A stretch of DNA of 64,000 nucleotides, from NCBI GenBank assembly GCA_020746995.1, contig JAGPXD010000007.1, positions 620,001 to 684,000 on the forward strand. Direction: 5' to 3'. Both the position numbers and the translations under genes were made by a program. The notes beneath the pieces were generated by a model. The model had not been told where the DNA came from. It searched no databases and was given only the letters and a program-made list of their open reading frames with translations. Shown one piece after another: positions 1-10,652 of this stretch (positions within the stretch are counted from its first letter, which is position 1; the number at the start of each line of letters is the position of its first letter). Source of the DNA: Plectosphaerella cucumerina. Lineage: Eukaryota > Ascomycota > Sordariomycetes > Glomerellales > Plectosphaerellaceae.

Positions 1-1
1 C

Positions 2-1111
2 GCATGGATTCTCTATTTCCCTGTCCTGGAAAAGCTGCTCCTCCACCCAAGCCCAGAGCATGACTTCTGGAGGCTTGGCCGTCGTCCTCATGAGGCCGAA
101 TACATGGGCCCGTTCTCCTTGACTAAGGCACGCTGGGCTGCCGCCCTTCTGAGCTCCCCGCGCGGCGTGGGTTGGTCGCATGGCAGGAGGCGAATGCCAG
201 CAGGCCCAGAGAAGACCCAAGGAAGACAGCGCTTCATCATCAGCCAAGTCAAAGATGTTGTCTTCGCAACTCTTTCCCTAGAGGCGCTGCTCATTCTGAA
301 TGAATACGTCTCAATACCAGAGAATTGGAGTCTCAGGCAGCTTCCAGTCATCATCTTGGGCAACCTGCTGATGGGGCTTTCGGTCTACGTCACATGGACG
401 ATGCAGTACGGTCTTGCTGCAGCATTTTCAGTCGCATCGGGTTTCAGCAAACCGAAAGTGAGTCTTTTATAAGAGAGAATTACCCCCGAAAGCATATTCA
501 ATGACACCGCACAGGACTGGCCGCCCATATTTGGGGGCTTCAGGGATGCGAACACGCTGAGGGGCTTCTGGGGATCTTTCTGGCATAGCATTCTTCGTCA
601 GGTGAGGAGACATTGCATCTCGTCGAATGAGTAGCGAGCTAATATCAATCAGCCATCTTTGGGATTCAGCAAGGCACTGGTCAGCTATCTAGGGGTACCG
701 ACACCATCAAATTGGGCATATGCGGTACACATTTTCATGTCGTTCTTTCTCAGCACCTTCTGGCACATCATCAGCATTTCTCCCATAGCTGAAGGCCACA
801 TCTCCATTTCTCAACTAACTTTGAGGTTGTCGGCCTTCTTCATGGGCCAGATTCCAGCAATACTGGCTGAGCATTTGCTTTCCGCACGTCGGCAGGTTGG
901 CCAAGTCAAGAAGAACAGCAGCTCTTCTGGCAAGGTATCGGAAGTCCAGCAGAAACCCATTCGAGGCCTTGGTCATTTGGGGGTCTTTTTATGGCTCGGT
1001 CTTACAGGCTGGCCTTTCTTCACAATCTATCGGGCAGTTGGGTTGCTCGGCACGAAGCATCCCATCCCGGTTATTCGACCTCTACTGGCATGGCTTGGGA
1101 TGCAAATCTGA
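2..1111 (+). CDS. Wax-synthase-like membrane O-acyltransferase (5' truncated by window edge)
   Basis: The reading frame is already open at base 2, so the N-terminal part lies outside the window. Exons are 2-457, 515-601 and 653-1111 (donors GTGAGT and GTGAGG), giving 333 visible residues. The family signature is clear: a RGVGW segment after a hydrophobic N-terminal part, then DWPPIFGGF followed by LRGFWGSFWHS with its conserved His, and several membrane helices afterwards. This is the MBOAT_2/wax synthase domain. In fungi such enzymes acetylate or acylate hydroxyl groups of secondary metabolites (the Tri7-type acyltransferases belong here) in the ER membrane. The substrate cannot be read from the sequence. 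The siderophore-type carrier and the glycosyltransferase downstream suggest, but do not prove, a tailoring role. Confidence 0.82.
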
Positions 1112-1493
1112 TTGAATGATCTTGAATAGCTGAACAGAAAAGAAGCAAATCGAATCCTACACAGTGATTTTCTCAATCATTATCATGCAAGTTGCCCCAT
1201 TGCAAGCCACCTTTTTGAAACTCGAGCCCGAAAATGAAATCCCAGCGGTGGCGTCAGTCGCACCTGACCCATCAACAGCACTGATCAGTGGGTTCGCAGA
1301 TATCAACGAGTGGCGGTCTTTCCTCAAACCCCCAGGTGCCCACCAATTCCTTTCAAATCCCTCCCCTCCAGTCATGTCGGCGAGAGAAAATCCCAGCCAT
1401 CTCGAGGCCGGTCGGACCACTCAAAGTCGGTGGTCTAGGCCAGTCGGTCGACCGCAGTCTTGTATCGGCGCGATTGAGTGATCAGTAAAACAA
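1112..1493. other. Gap between convergent genes
   Basis: This should hold the 3' ends of both flanking genes. Short open frames occur on both strands, but none has a recognisable domain. Confidence 0.5.
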
Positions 1494-2044
1494 TCAGTCA
1501 AGGTGGACCGTCTTCTGTCCGGTGCAGAAGCTGAAGGTGATCTTGCCGACACTGTCATGGACGACCAGAACGAGCTCGGAGTGCCGGCTTCGGGCATCGA
1601 AATCCTTGATTGCGGCCTCGAAGTTGGTCGCCGTGGTGATGAGGATTGTGCTGTGGTACACATCGCCCAGACTTTTCTTATGTTTGCAGCGAACTGTGAT
1701 TCAAGCCGTCAGCAAATGGTTCACAAAGTAATGTGGTTTTACTTACACATGTTGCGCAGAACTTGAAGCTTCGGCGTGCGAGAGGGGCGCTGGTTCAAAG
1801 ACTTGGTCAGGTCGGCGGCAAACTTCTCATCGCTGACAATGCCAATGACGGTCCGGGAACCTGGAATGTGGATTTCTCTCTTCGCAGCGCTCATGAGTTG
1901 AGCATGCATCATCTTGACTTCGGGGTTGATCAGATCGTCATATGTGTTGCACTTCGCAGGCTTGCCGGGTTTGTGCAGAGCCCGGGTCTGAAGCCCCTCG
2001 GAGCTTTGCATCGGTGAGGGAAAGGTGTAATAGTTCGCCCACAT
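1494..2044 (-). CDS. Hypothetical protein, about 165 aa, two exons
   Basis: Exon 1 (1747-2044) ends at a consensus donor GTAAGT. A 53-nt intron (1694-1746) ends in CACAG, and exon 2 (1494-1693) runs to a TGA. Joining them keeps the frame and gives 165 residues with no signal peptide or membrane segment. The second half (VYHSTILITTATNFEAAIK and on) looks like an alternating strand/helix fold, and the C terminus is rich in short hydrophobic strands. I do not recognise the family. Support is the clean splice and the preserved frame only; an alternative start at an internal Met near residue 45 is possible. Confidence 0.5.
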
Positions 2045-3426
2045 TTTGATAGCTTGTTGATCGTAGGAAAGAGTTGGGAAGGGTGTTTGTTAGATCCGTA
2101 ATGGAAGTAATGGAGTGATGGCAAGTTCTGAAATTGGTATCCTGGAGAAGGCAGCCAGTTTTATAGGGCAAAATTGACGTTCGAGGCCGTGTATCGGGCT
2201 TTCAACTGACGCCCAGGATATCGTGAGGTGGCTTACACGAACCCTCCAAGGCGTGTATTTTGCCGCCATGGAGGAGATGTGTATACCAAGAGATGTCGCC
2301 ACTTTTGCGCCTTGGCTGTGGCTGACTGTCTCTGAGGATCAGCCTGGATGGGTATTTAGTATAATGCAGCAAATCATCGTGGCAATGTAGGTGCAATCCT
2401 CCCAACACTATGCCGCTTACTTCCAGTCGTCTTCGATTGATAGACAGTTATGGAGATGTTGTCATGTAGCAGCACAAATGGTGCACATATTCGATGCCTA
2501 GAATACATGCGTCTACCTAAGCTCAAGCCAGCGTGGACGCCACAAGCCCTGTGACTGATCTTTGAGGTGGCTGCCCAGGCATCACCTCATGGTGGTAACC
2601 AGCCCTCGAGGTTCCTAGGTAGACCTGAGTTTGTCATTAGCTCAAATCGTCTCGCGAATGGTGGCACATCTCCAGCCCATCAGGACGATGGCAGATCCCG
2701 GCGAACAGCCACAAGCTGGTGGCAAAGTGCCATTCATACTTTTGACAAGCCCATCTCATGAAGCACCCGAGGTATGTACGCCTCGTCGTCGGACCCGAGA
2801 GCGGGAATAACTCCAGGACGGAACTCAGCTCCGAGTTAATCTTATCAATCGCATCTCCTAGTCTGGGCCTAGCGACGGGAAAATCGGCATGATTTTGACT
2901 GTCCGCGGCTGCTAGTCGAACGCCTCACAGCGCGAGCCGTGGCGCCACGACCTGCGCGGCCAATTACGGCCCCTGCACGCCGGGTATACGGCTCCCAGAG
3001 ACCCAGCATCGCCTGACGAGAATCTTATCAGATTCGTCCGGTCGAAGCCACCAGCCTCCGGTGCGGGTCGGCGGTGGGCCGAGCCTTGACCTCGACAAGC
3101 TTTCGGGTCCAACAGCGGCTTCCTTCCGGGATACCTTGGCCCCGGGGGTGATGGGATTCAGCTGGAAAGCGGCGCGTCGTCGTGGGGTCTCGGACGAGAA
3201 GGACCGAGGACAGGGTACCAGGGGGGCGTGAAGGATTGTCGCGCGACGAGAATCTCCCGCGCCGGCCCACGACATGCGATGCCATGTGAGCCGGCGTGGT
3301 AAGATTCTGCTGCGCTAGCTGGGAGGTCTGGATTCTTAAAGACGGGCGTCTTCCGCTGTCGGCCGCGGCCTTTGCTCTTTGGTTCCTCGTCGCAAGCAAG
3401 CTTCCATCTCGACATCCCACGTCAAC
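2045..3426. other. Intergenic region upstream of the siderophore-type carrier
   Basis: Promoter space for the genes on both sides (divergent). The short overlapping ORFs on both strands near 2.9-3.4 kb are GC-rich and show no domain. No repeat or RNA gene seen. Confidence 0.5.
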
Positions 3427-5315
3427 ATGTCATGCTTCTCCAGGTTCAAGGCCGTGCTTCGGCGCTCCCCCACGAGCGAGGCGGACACCACGGCCGCCGA
3501 GATCACCCCTGTCCAGGATGCCAGCGTCACTCGCGATGATCCCGAGGCGGATGAGAAGAAGTCTGATCTCGACCTCCCCGACGAGAACGCCCAGCGTGGT
3601 GTTCAAGATGTCGAGGCCGTTGCCCTTGCCTGGTCCAAGAAGTCGCTGATCACTGTTTTCGGCCTGTGGGTGCTCCAATCTTCTGTGTTCCCGGATTACA
3701 TCTGACGGCTCCTTTCACAGCATGTGGCTGCTCTACCTCGTCAACGGTTTCCAGTCGTCCATCGTGTACAACCTTATCCCCTTCGTCACCAGTGACTGGG
3801 AGAGCCATTCCCTGTTGACAGTCATCTACATCGTCGCAAATGCCATTTCAGCGGCAGTGTACATTCCCCTCGCCAAGCTTCTCGATATCTGGGGTCGCGC
3901 TGAGGGTTTCCTCGTCATGACGACCCTGGCAACCCTTGGCCTTATCCTCATGGCTACCTGCCAGAACTTGCCCATGTTCAGCGCGGCCTACGTCTTCTAC
4001 GTCGTTGGCTTTGGTGGAATGACCTACTGCGTGGACGTCATCACGGCCGATGTCTCCAAGCTGAAGAATAGGGGTCTGGCGTATGCCTTCACCTCCTCGC
4101 CGTACATGATCACTGCTTTCGCGGGCGCGAAGGCGTCCGAGGGCTTCTACAACAACGTCAGCTGGCGCTGGGCATTCGGCTGCTTTGCCATCATCTTCCC
4201 ATTCGTCGCCGCGCCGCTGTTCGTGGTGCTCAAGTACAACCTGAAGAAGGCCGCCAACCGCGGTCTCGTCGGGCGGGAGAAGAGTGGTCGGAGTGTTGGC
4301 CAGAGCGCATGGCACTACCTGAAGGAGTTTGATGGTGAGTCTGTCCTCCGAAGTGCGACGTCCATCGGCACTGACATACCCAGCTCTTGGTGTTTTCCTG
4401 TTTGCCTCGGGCCTGACCGTCTTCCTCCTGCCGTTCACCCTTGCAGACAGCGCTCTCAGCGGGTGGTCGACAGGCTACATTATTGCCATGATCGTCGTGG
4501 GATTCGCCGCTCTGGTCGCCTTTGGAGTCTACGAGGCATTCCTGGCGCCCGTTCCCTTCGTCAACTACAGCATCCTGACGGATCGCACCGTCATCGGCGC
4601 CTGTTTGTTGAACATGACGTACATGGTCTCCTACTACTGCTGGAACTCGTACTTCAGCTCGTTCCTTCAGGTGGTCAACAACCTGACCCTTGCCGAAGCC
4701 GGCTATGTGGGAAGTACTTTTGAGGTCGTCTCTGGCGTGCTGCTGTTTGGTGTGGGCTACTCCATCAGCAAGACGGGTCGCTTCAAGTGGCTGCTGTACG
4801 GAGCTGTCCCGCTTTACATTCTCGCGCAGGGCCTACTCATCTGCTTCCGTCGTCCCAATGGCTACATCGGCTACATCGTCATGTGCCAGATTTTCATCTC
4901 GGTCGGCGGCGCAATCTTCATCCTGGTGGAACAAGTCGCAGTGCTTGCGGCCCTGGATCATCAGCACGTTGCTGCAGGTGTCGCTATTCTGTACGTGGTC
5001 GGAAACGTGGGAGGCGCCATTGGTAACACCATCTCGGGCGCCATCTGGACCAACACCTTCCGTGGCGCTCTCGAGCGCAATCTCCCCGAATCGGCGCTGC
5101 CGGATCTGGACAGCATCTACGGAGATCTTGAGATGCAGCTCAGCTACGAGGTCGGTTCAGTCGAAAGGCTGGCTATCCAGGAGTCGTACGGCTACGCGCA
5201 GACAAGGATGCTCGCGGCGGGCACGGGCATCATGTGCATCTGCTTCTTCTCGATCCTGCTGATCCGCAACATCAACATTGCCAAGATCCAGCAGGTCAAG
5301 GGTATGGTGTTCTAG
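3427..5315 (+). CDS. MFS transporter, siderophore-iron type (Sit1/MirB-like)
   Basis: Exons 3427-3665, 3721-4334 and 4384-5315 (donors GTGGGT and GTGAGT) give 594 aa. A charged cytosolic N terminus of about 80 residues precedes about 14 predicted membrane helices, the usual size for the siderophore transporter (DHA-related, 14-TM) branch of the major facilitator superfamily. Supporting segments are YLKEFD before the central helices, FLLPF at the end of the next helix, and the C-terminal EQVAVLAALDHQ and GNVGGAIGNTISGAIW motifs found in this branch. The likely role is proton-coupled import of ferric hydroxamates, or export of a related small molecule, at the plasma membrane. The start is the ATG from which the N-terminal tail reads without an upstream in-frame Met close by (the nearest is at 3379). 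Confidence 0.85.
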
Positions 5316-6096
5316 AGTGGGAAGTGTCGGAACGCATTGCAGCATTTGACTGCGAGCATGGAATGTTGGAATAAGGTGCTGTAGCCAGCAGGAGTGAAGC
5401 ACCGTACTCTTGAGCAAACGTCCAATAGGTGCTCTAACAATAAGAAATCCGAATCGTTTCTAGAACTTTCTTTTGGAATCTATCTTGGCCAGAAGGTGAT
5501 CAACAAGCGATTTACAGGAATTGCGCAAATAAAGGCATCACGATGATGATTTAGGTGGCCAGGGGCTCGAGTCGTGGTGTTCCATCGCTGGTTGGTCTGA
5601 AATGCTGACTAAGTTGTTTCCCGTCCCCTTTGTTTGTTGCGACCTGGCCCGACAATCGAAGCTGCTCCCCTCCACCTACCATTGCGAAGCGGCATCGCGG
5701 CGGGCCGTGTGTCGACCTCGGCACGGCCATAGGCTCAAGGTATGTTCCGTCCATTCAATCGTTTTGATCAATTGTCTTCTGTCTCTTTGCGCCTGCTGAC
5801 AGCGACTTGCGCAGTGAATCTCGACCACCCACAGTCTCCCGCTGATTCCGACCGTCCCTGCCGCCTTCGACGAAGACGAACCTAGCGATGCCAACATGCC
5901 TTCCTCTACCACCACCGGCCAGATACTAATCAGCCATAGCCTGTAGTGCTCAGCGAGCGGCAATGCGACGCGCCAGTCTGACAGAGACGAAGCACAAAGC
6001 TTGCTCACCTTCGCATAGGCCAATCCGGGTCCAGCGGATAAATTGTCTCCGGAAATGCAGTGAGCGATACGCGGGTTCTTTGGGTTGCTACCTGCG
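5316..6096. other. Gap between convergent genes
   Basis: 3' ends of the carrier (plus) and the small membrane protein (minus). Nothing further recognised. Confidence 0.5.
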
Positions 6097-6594
6097 TCAG
6101 ACCTTGAGAGGCAGCTCTGGATGTTGCATCTGCGCCCACGCCAGCTTCTCCTCCCGAAGGATCCGGCTCCCGACTCCCAACAAGGAAAGGCTCCTAATAA
6201 TGGCGACGCCTCCTGTGTACATCATCTGTCCCCAGTCTTGCCATCGCATATGCGCAATGCCCAAGTGACCCTGCTGCTCCAGGCTCACGTAGAGACTTGC
6301 CAGCAGCGCCAAGTCGATGCCCAGGACGCCGGCGATCACGACGCGCCACACCTTAATCTCAGAGGTGGCGCGGAGAGTGCCGCTAAGCATGAAGGCCACG
6401 AAGCCGTACAGCGCTGCCAATTGATGGAAGAGGAAGCCGTGGTCGGGATTCGCAACGGACTGCGACGCAGGAATGAGACCATCCATGATGAAGTTACGTT
6501 GGTAAAGAATCCCATAGACGGTTGGGACGAGGGAAAGAGGGTCGACCCATGTGAACCACAGGCGGTAGAAAGGATGGACTTTTGGAAGCGTCAT
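6097..6594 (-). CDS. Small integral membrane protein, DUF7704-like
   Basis: Single exon, 165 aa from the Met in the context AAAATGACG. The chosen start places the family opening (LPKVHPFYRLWFTWVDPL) right at the N terminus; an in-frame ATG at 6660 would add 22 residues without hydrophobic character. Four hydrophobic segments follow, with the spacing of the fungal DUF7704 family of four-helix membrane proteins, which have no known reaction. A typical feature is the central helix running into KVWRVVIAGVLGIDLALL. It lies between a transporter and a glycosyltransferase, so it could belong to the same gene set, but this is inference. Confidence 0.7.
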   Translation of the reverse strand: MTLPKVHPFYRLWFTWVDPLSLVPTVYGILYQRNFIMDGLIPASQSVANPDHGFLFHQLAALYGFVAFMLSGTLRATSEIKVWRVVIAGVLGIDLALLASLYVSLEQQGHLGIAHMRWQDWGQMMYTGGVAIIRSLSLLGVGSRILREEKLAWAQMQHPELPLKV

Positions 6595-7419
6595 TTTCCG
6601 GTTGCGATCGGGTATCTCACCCGAAGCTGTGAAAGGTGTCGACGATTCAGGCGGCACCAAGGCAGGCCAAGGCAGGCCATGATATTCTTATAGCGCCACC
6701 AGGCCGCTGACAGGGACTCCCCCCCCTGTCCTGAGGCAGAGTTCGGCATTCCACCGTCGCCGTTGGACTCGCAGCTAACGTCCCTGGCCACGATTGGCTT
6801 TGTGTGTCAGACCCAAGCCACGATCATCCGCACTAGTGTTGACACCATCGCACTATCTTGCAGATGCCTCGGACTACTCGTACGCGTACGGGAGGCTTGG
6901 AAGATGACCAAAAAAGCAACCGCACTCCGCCATCTTCCGGTCACTTATGCAGTAAGCTGATGGTTACAGACCTAAGATACCTACCCTGGCTAGATCCTTC
7001 CCTGTGGATACAGCGGCAACTGGGCCCGAACATCCCCAGCCGGCATGCATCCCAAGCATCGCAGACAGACCCTTGAGGGCTCGACAACAACGGTGAAGCT
7101 ATTAGATTCTTGCCTCATTTCACAGGCAGATCGAAGACTAGTGATCAAATGGCATCGCCTTGTCGCCATGTCTCCGACGTGCCAAGTTCACACACCCTTC
7201 TCCATATCAACCCTACGAAATTGCTTCACGCCCAGCCGAGCTGCAAGGGCCGGGGATGTGCTAGGGCTTATCTCTGCTCCGCCGATCTCCAGGGGTCCCT
7301 CCTGATTCCAGCAGCTCGTTGTATTTTGCCGGTGAGCAAGTTCATAAATACAGTTGCACCCTCGAAGCTTTGCAACTGGCGGGGACATTGGTACCCACGA
7401 ACGACAACTGAAGCCCAGC
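6595..7419. other. Divergent intergenic region
   Basis: Promoter region shared by the DUF7704-like gene (minus) and the glycosyltransferase gene (plus). No convincing coding frame or repeat seen. Confidence 0.5.
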
Positions 7420-8983
7420 ATGGCAGACCCCAGGAGCATCCTTTTCATGACGTGTTCTGAACGCGGCCAGTCCAACGTCTTCATCGCCGTGATCCAGGAG
7501 CTCGCACAACTCGACCCGACCGTGGATCTACACCTCTGCTCGTTCGCGCCGCTGGCCAAATCGGCCGCTTCCCTGGATCGGCCGCCTGTCTTCCATGAGC
7601 TCCCCGGCCCCCCCGTCGTCGACCTGCTCTTCACCAGCCCCGACTTCCTACAGCAGGCCGCCCTGCACCCCACGGCATGGAACGCCCACGAGAGCACCAG
7701 GGTTTTGCCCCGTGTCGCGTGCCCTTGGAACCCCGAGCAAATGAGCCGTATCGTGCTCCAGATGCAAGCTACCATTAAGGAGGTCCAGCCCGACCTCATC
7801 GTCATCGACAACCTCTTCGCGCCGGCCATCACCGTCTGTGCGGCGCAGAAGGACATTCAGTGGATCGTTCTGTCTCCAAACTCATACCGAGAGTTTGCGA
7901 CGGCTTTCCAGCCCGGACTTCAAGTTCTCTACAAGTATCCCGCGTAGGTGCGCCACTTCACGAGGAAGACGCAGCCACTGACCGGACCAGCACCCGCTCA
8001 CTCATCCCCTACCCTGTGCCGTGGTACCTCATCCCGTCCTGCGTCTACCAGCTTTTGCTGTACGTCTTCTCGGCGCAGAACGAATGGACGAAGGCCCATA
8101 TCAAGAACATGCGGGAGAACCATGGCATCGACTTCGCCGACATTTTCTACATCCCCCAGTTGCTAAACCCGCATCCGGGTTTCAAAATCCTCTGCCCCAG
8201 CCTGCCGGAGACCGACTTCCCGTTCGAAATCATCCCACCTCACATCGTCGGCTGTGGGCCCATCGTGCTGCCTGCACCGCCTGTCGATGAGGTTGACCCG
8301 GACTTGGCAGCGTGGCTCGCGAAGCGGCCCACCATTTTTGTTGCTCTTGGAACTCACGCAGCTTACTCCGACGATGAGGCGGCAGAGCTGGGAGCCTCGC
8401 TACGCCGCGTTCTCGAGGAGGCGCGGCGGAAGGGTAAGGATCTGCAGGTGCTCTGGAAGCTCAAGCGGACAGAGAACAAGGCCGAAGGGCTGGCCAAGAT
8501 TCACGCCGCCATCGGGGAGGAGTTCCTGGACCTTGTCCGCATCACGCCCTGGTTAGAGGCCGACCCCATCGCCATTCTCAAGACAGGCTCCATCGTGTGC
8601 TCCGTGAGCCATGGCGGTGCAAACTCGTCCTGGGAGGCTCTCGCGTACGTCATCTCATCTGCCTGCCATGTTTCCCCTGATGACTAACACAAATATCTAG
8701 CACCGGTGTTCCCCAAATCATTCTGCCAACATGGTACGATACCTACGACATCGGCGCCCGGATCGAGCATCTCGGCATCGGACGAATCGGGAGCCACAAG
8801 GCCGCTCCGCGATGCGCCGCCGACGAGCTAGGCCCCGTGCTCATCGACGTCGTCTACGGCGAGGCCGGCGACGCCATGCGCGAGAAGGTGAAACATCTCG
8901 CCGCCGTGTGCCGCGCGAAGGGCGAGGGGAGGACCGTGGCTGCGCAGGCCATCCTGGCCGAGGTCAAGAGATCCAAGGCGTGA
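7420..8983 (+). CDS. UDP-glycosyltransferase-like protein (GT1/UGT family)
   Basis: Exons 7420-7943, 7991-8644 and 8701-8983 (donors GTAGGT and GTACGT) give 486 aa. The N-terminal half is a Rossmann-like acceptor domain (ILFMTCSERGQSNVF at the start). The C-terminal half carries the nucleotide-sugar donor signature: SHGGANSSWEAL followed, across the last intron, by TGVPQIILPTWYDTYD and GARIEHLGIG. This matches the HGG-N-S/T-EAL-GVP-P-D layout of UGT enzymes, which transfer a sugar to small lipophilic acceptors. No signal peptide is visible, unlike animal UGTs, so it should be cytosolic. The acceptor is unknown. Lack of a C-terminal membrane anchor fits fungal family members. Confidence 0.85.
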
Positions 8984-9296
8984 GAGGGGCAGAGCACGAG
9001 TAATCCGAGGCAGACCCCGTTCATGCGTCGTCCCATGATGACATCGCGTGATTCTAGGGATAGACGGAAAGATGACGGGTGGTTCACGAGGACAATGAGT
9101 GGTCGTTTTAACATATTGGAATTATTGGAAAGAAGAAGACTTGATCCTGCCAAACTCCCGGAGGGGGCATCGCTCGCACATGGGGAATAAAAAATGGTGG
9201 TCATTCATGGATATCTGACTTCGCCGCGGCCAGCCAAAGCTGGTGGCCGTGGTCATGTAGGGGCATGGCATGGGCTTTGAAGGAGGAGACCCGCGT
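8984..9296. other. Gap between convergent genes
   Basis: 3' ends of the glycosyltransferase and Egh16-like genes; nothing else seen. Confidence 0.5.
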
Positions 9297-10652
9297 CTAC
9301 GCCAGCCTGTTGGCCCACCTGAGCTTGGAGCGCCTCTGGTTGTTGTTGCCCTGGTTGTCCTGCTGGTTGCCGTTGTTGCGGCCGTTGCCACCGTTGCCGC
9401 CGTTGCCAGCACCGGCACCTCCGTTGCGGCCAGTCGCGGCGCCGTCGTTGGCGTTGGCGCCGCCGTTGCGGCCGGTAGCAGCACCAGCGTCGGCATTGGC
9501 ATTGCCACGGCCATTGCCGTTGCCGTTTCCGTTTCCGTTGCCGTTGCCATTGCCACGGTTGTTGCCGTTGCCGTTGCCTCCGTTGCCGGCGTTGTTGCCA
9601 GCATCGGCACTGGGAGTGGCGGTGGCCTCAGCAGTCGCGGAGACACTGCTCGAGGCGGCGTCGCCAGCACCGGCACCGGCTCCGGCATCAGCACCACCGG
9701 GGGGGGTCAGAGGAGGGGTCTGCTGGGGGAAGGCGGAGGTGGTAGGGGCGATGTTGAGGATGGCCTCGACGGCGGCGAGGTTCTGCTTAGCCTCGTCGGA
9801 GCCAGCGTTGGCGTTGGCCTGGATGGCGGCGGGCAGGTCCTTCTGGTTGGAGGCAACCTGGGCGAGGGTGGCATCGAGAGCCTGGGCAGTCTCGATGTTG
9901 TCGGGCCTGTTGTCCTTGGGGGTGACATCGGTCTGCTGGACAGGGAAGCAGCCGCCGAAGGGACCGGCGAGGGCGTTGTTGCGGCAGCGGACTGTGCAAA
10001 CGTTTCCGGCAGAAGCTGGGAAGAGACTGTCAGTGAAAGTTCAGGACGTGATCGGGCGTGGAGTTGACTCACATCCCGTGCACTCCATGTCGGCGGGGAG
10101 CGTGACGGTCATGGTGAACTGCTGGGCCTTGGCCTGGGAGAAGCCGTTGACGCCGGGAACATTGTTGGTGATGTTGAGGGGAACCTGGCCGACGAGGCGC
10201 CTGGCGTTGCCGGTGGTGTCGAGGTCGCAGAAGTAGGGGCCTGCGCCGTCGGCGTTGACCTGGTGGACGGTGACCTCGATGGTGCTGCCCTTTTGGACCG
10301 AGGTGACGGCGTTGGCGGCGAGGGCGTTCTCGGTCTGCTCACCAATATCGATGTTGCCGGACAGCTCGGTGCGGCCGCACTCGTTGACGATGTTGGCCTC
10401 GATCTCGGCGTCGCGGATTAGCGTAGCGTCCTGCTGGCAGGGGCTGATGGTGGTGCAGTTGCGGGCGAGGTCAGGGTTGACTAGAGGCTGTCAGCATCAA
10501 GCAATCGTCTGTGTCTTGCTGAAGATATTCTTACCCAGGAAACCGACACTGGCAGGCGAGCCTGCAGCTCCCTGGGCGCCCAGGATGACACCGTGAGCGT
10601 TGGCGACCGCCAGCACAGCTGACGCGGCGAGGAAGTTGGCGGCGGAGATCAT
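9297..10652 (-). CDS. Egh16-like (MAS/gEgh16) secreted surface protein with Asn/Gly-rich tail
   Basis: Exons 10535-10652, 10073-10480 and 9297-10015 on the minus strand give 414 aa. A signal peptide of about 19 residues ends at ANA|HG. The mature N terminus and the core (GSPASVGFLV, ISPCQQDATLIRDAEI, NECGRTELSGNIDIGE, HQVNADGAGPYFCDLD) are the hallmark of the Egh16/MAS3 family (DUF3129). These proteins were described as highly expressed in appressoria of cereal pathogens and are also found in insect pathogens. Paired cysteines (CTVRCRNN and others) suggest disulfides. After a linker rich in Ala/Ser/Thr, residues from about 310 on consist of GN dipeptide runs mixed with GA and RNGG blocks. The protein should be extracellular or wall-associated. 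The family has a proposed role in host penetration but no defined reaction. Confidence 0.88.

Noticed and set aside
9265..10236. 323-codon plus-strand frame opposite the Egh16-like gene
   Set aside because: It is a product of the Asn/Gly and Ala-rich codons on the minus strand. It has no start context, no splice logic and a Leu/Pro repeat translation.
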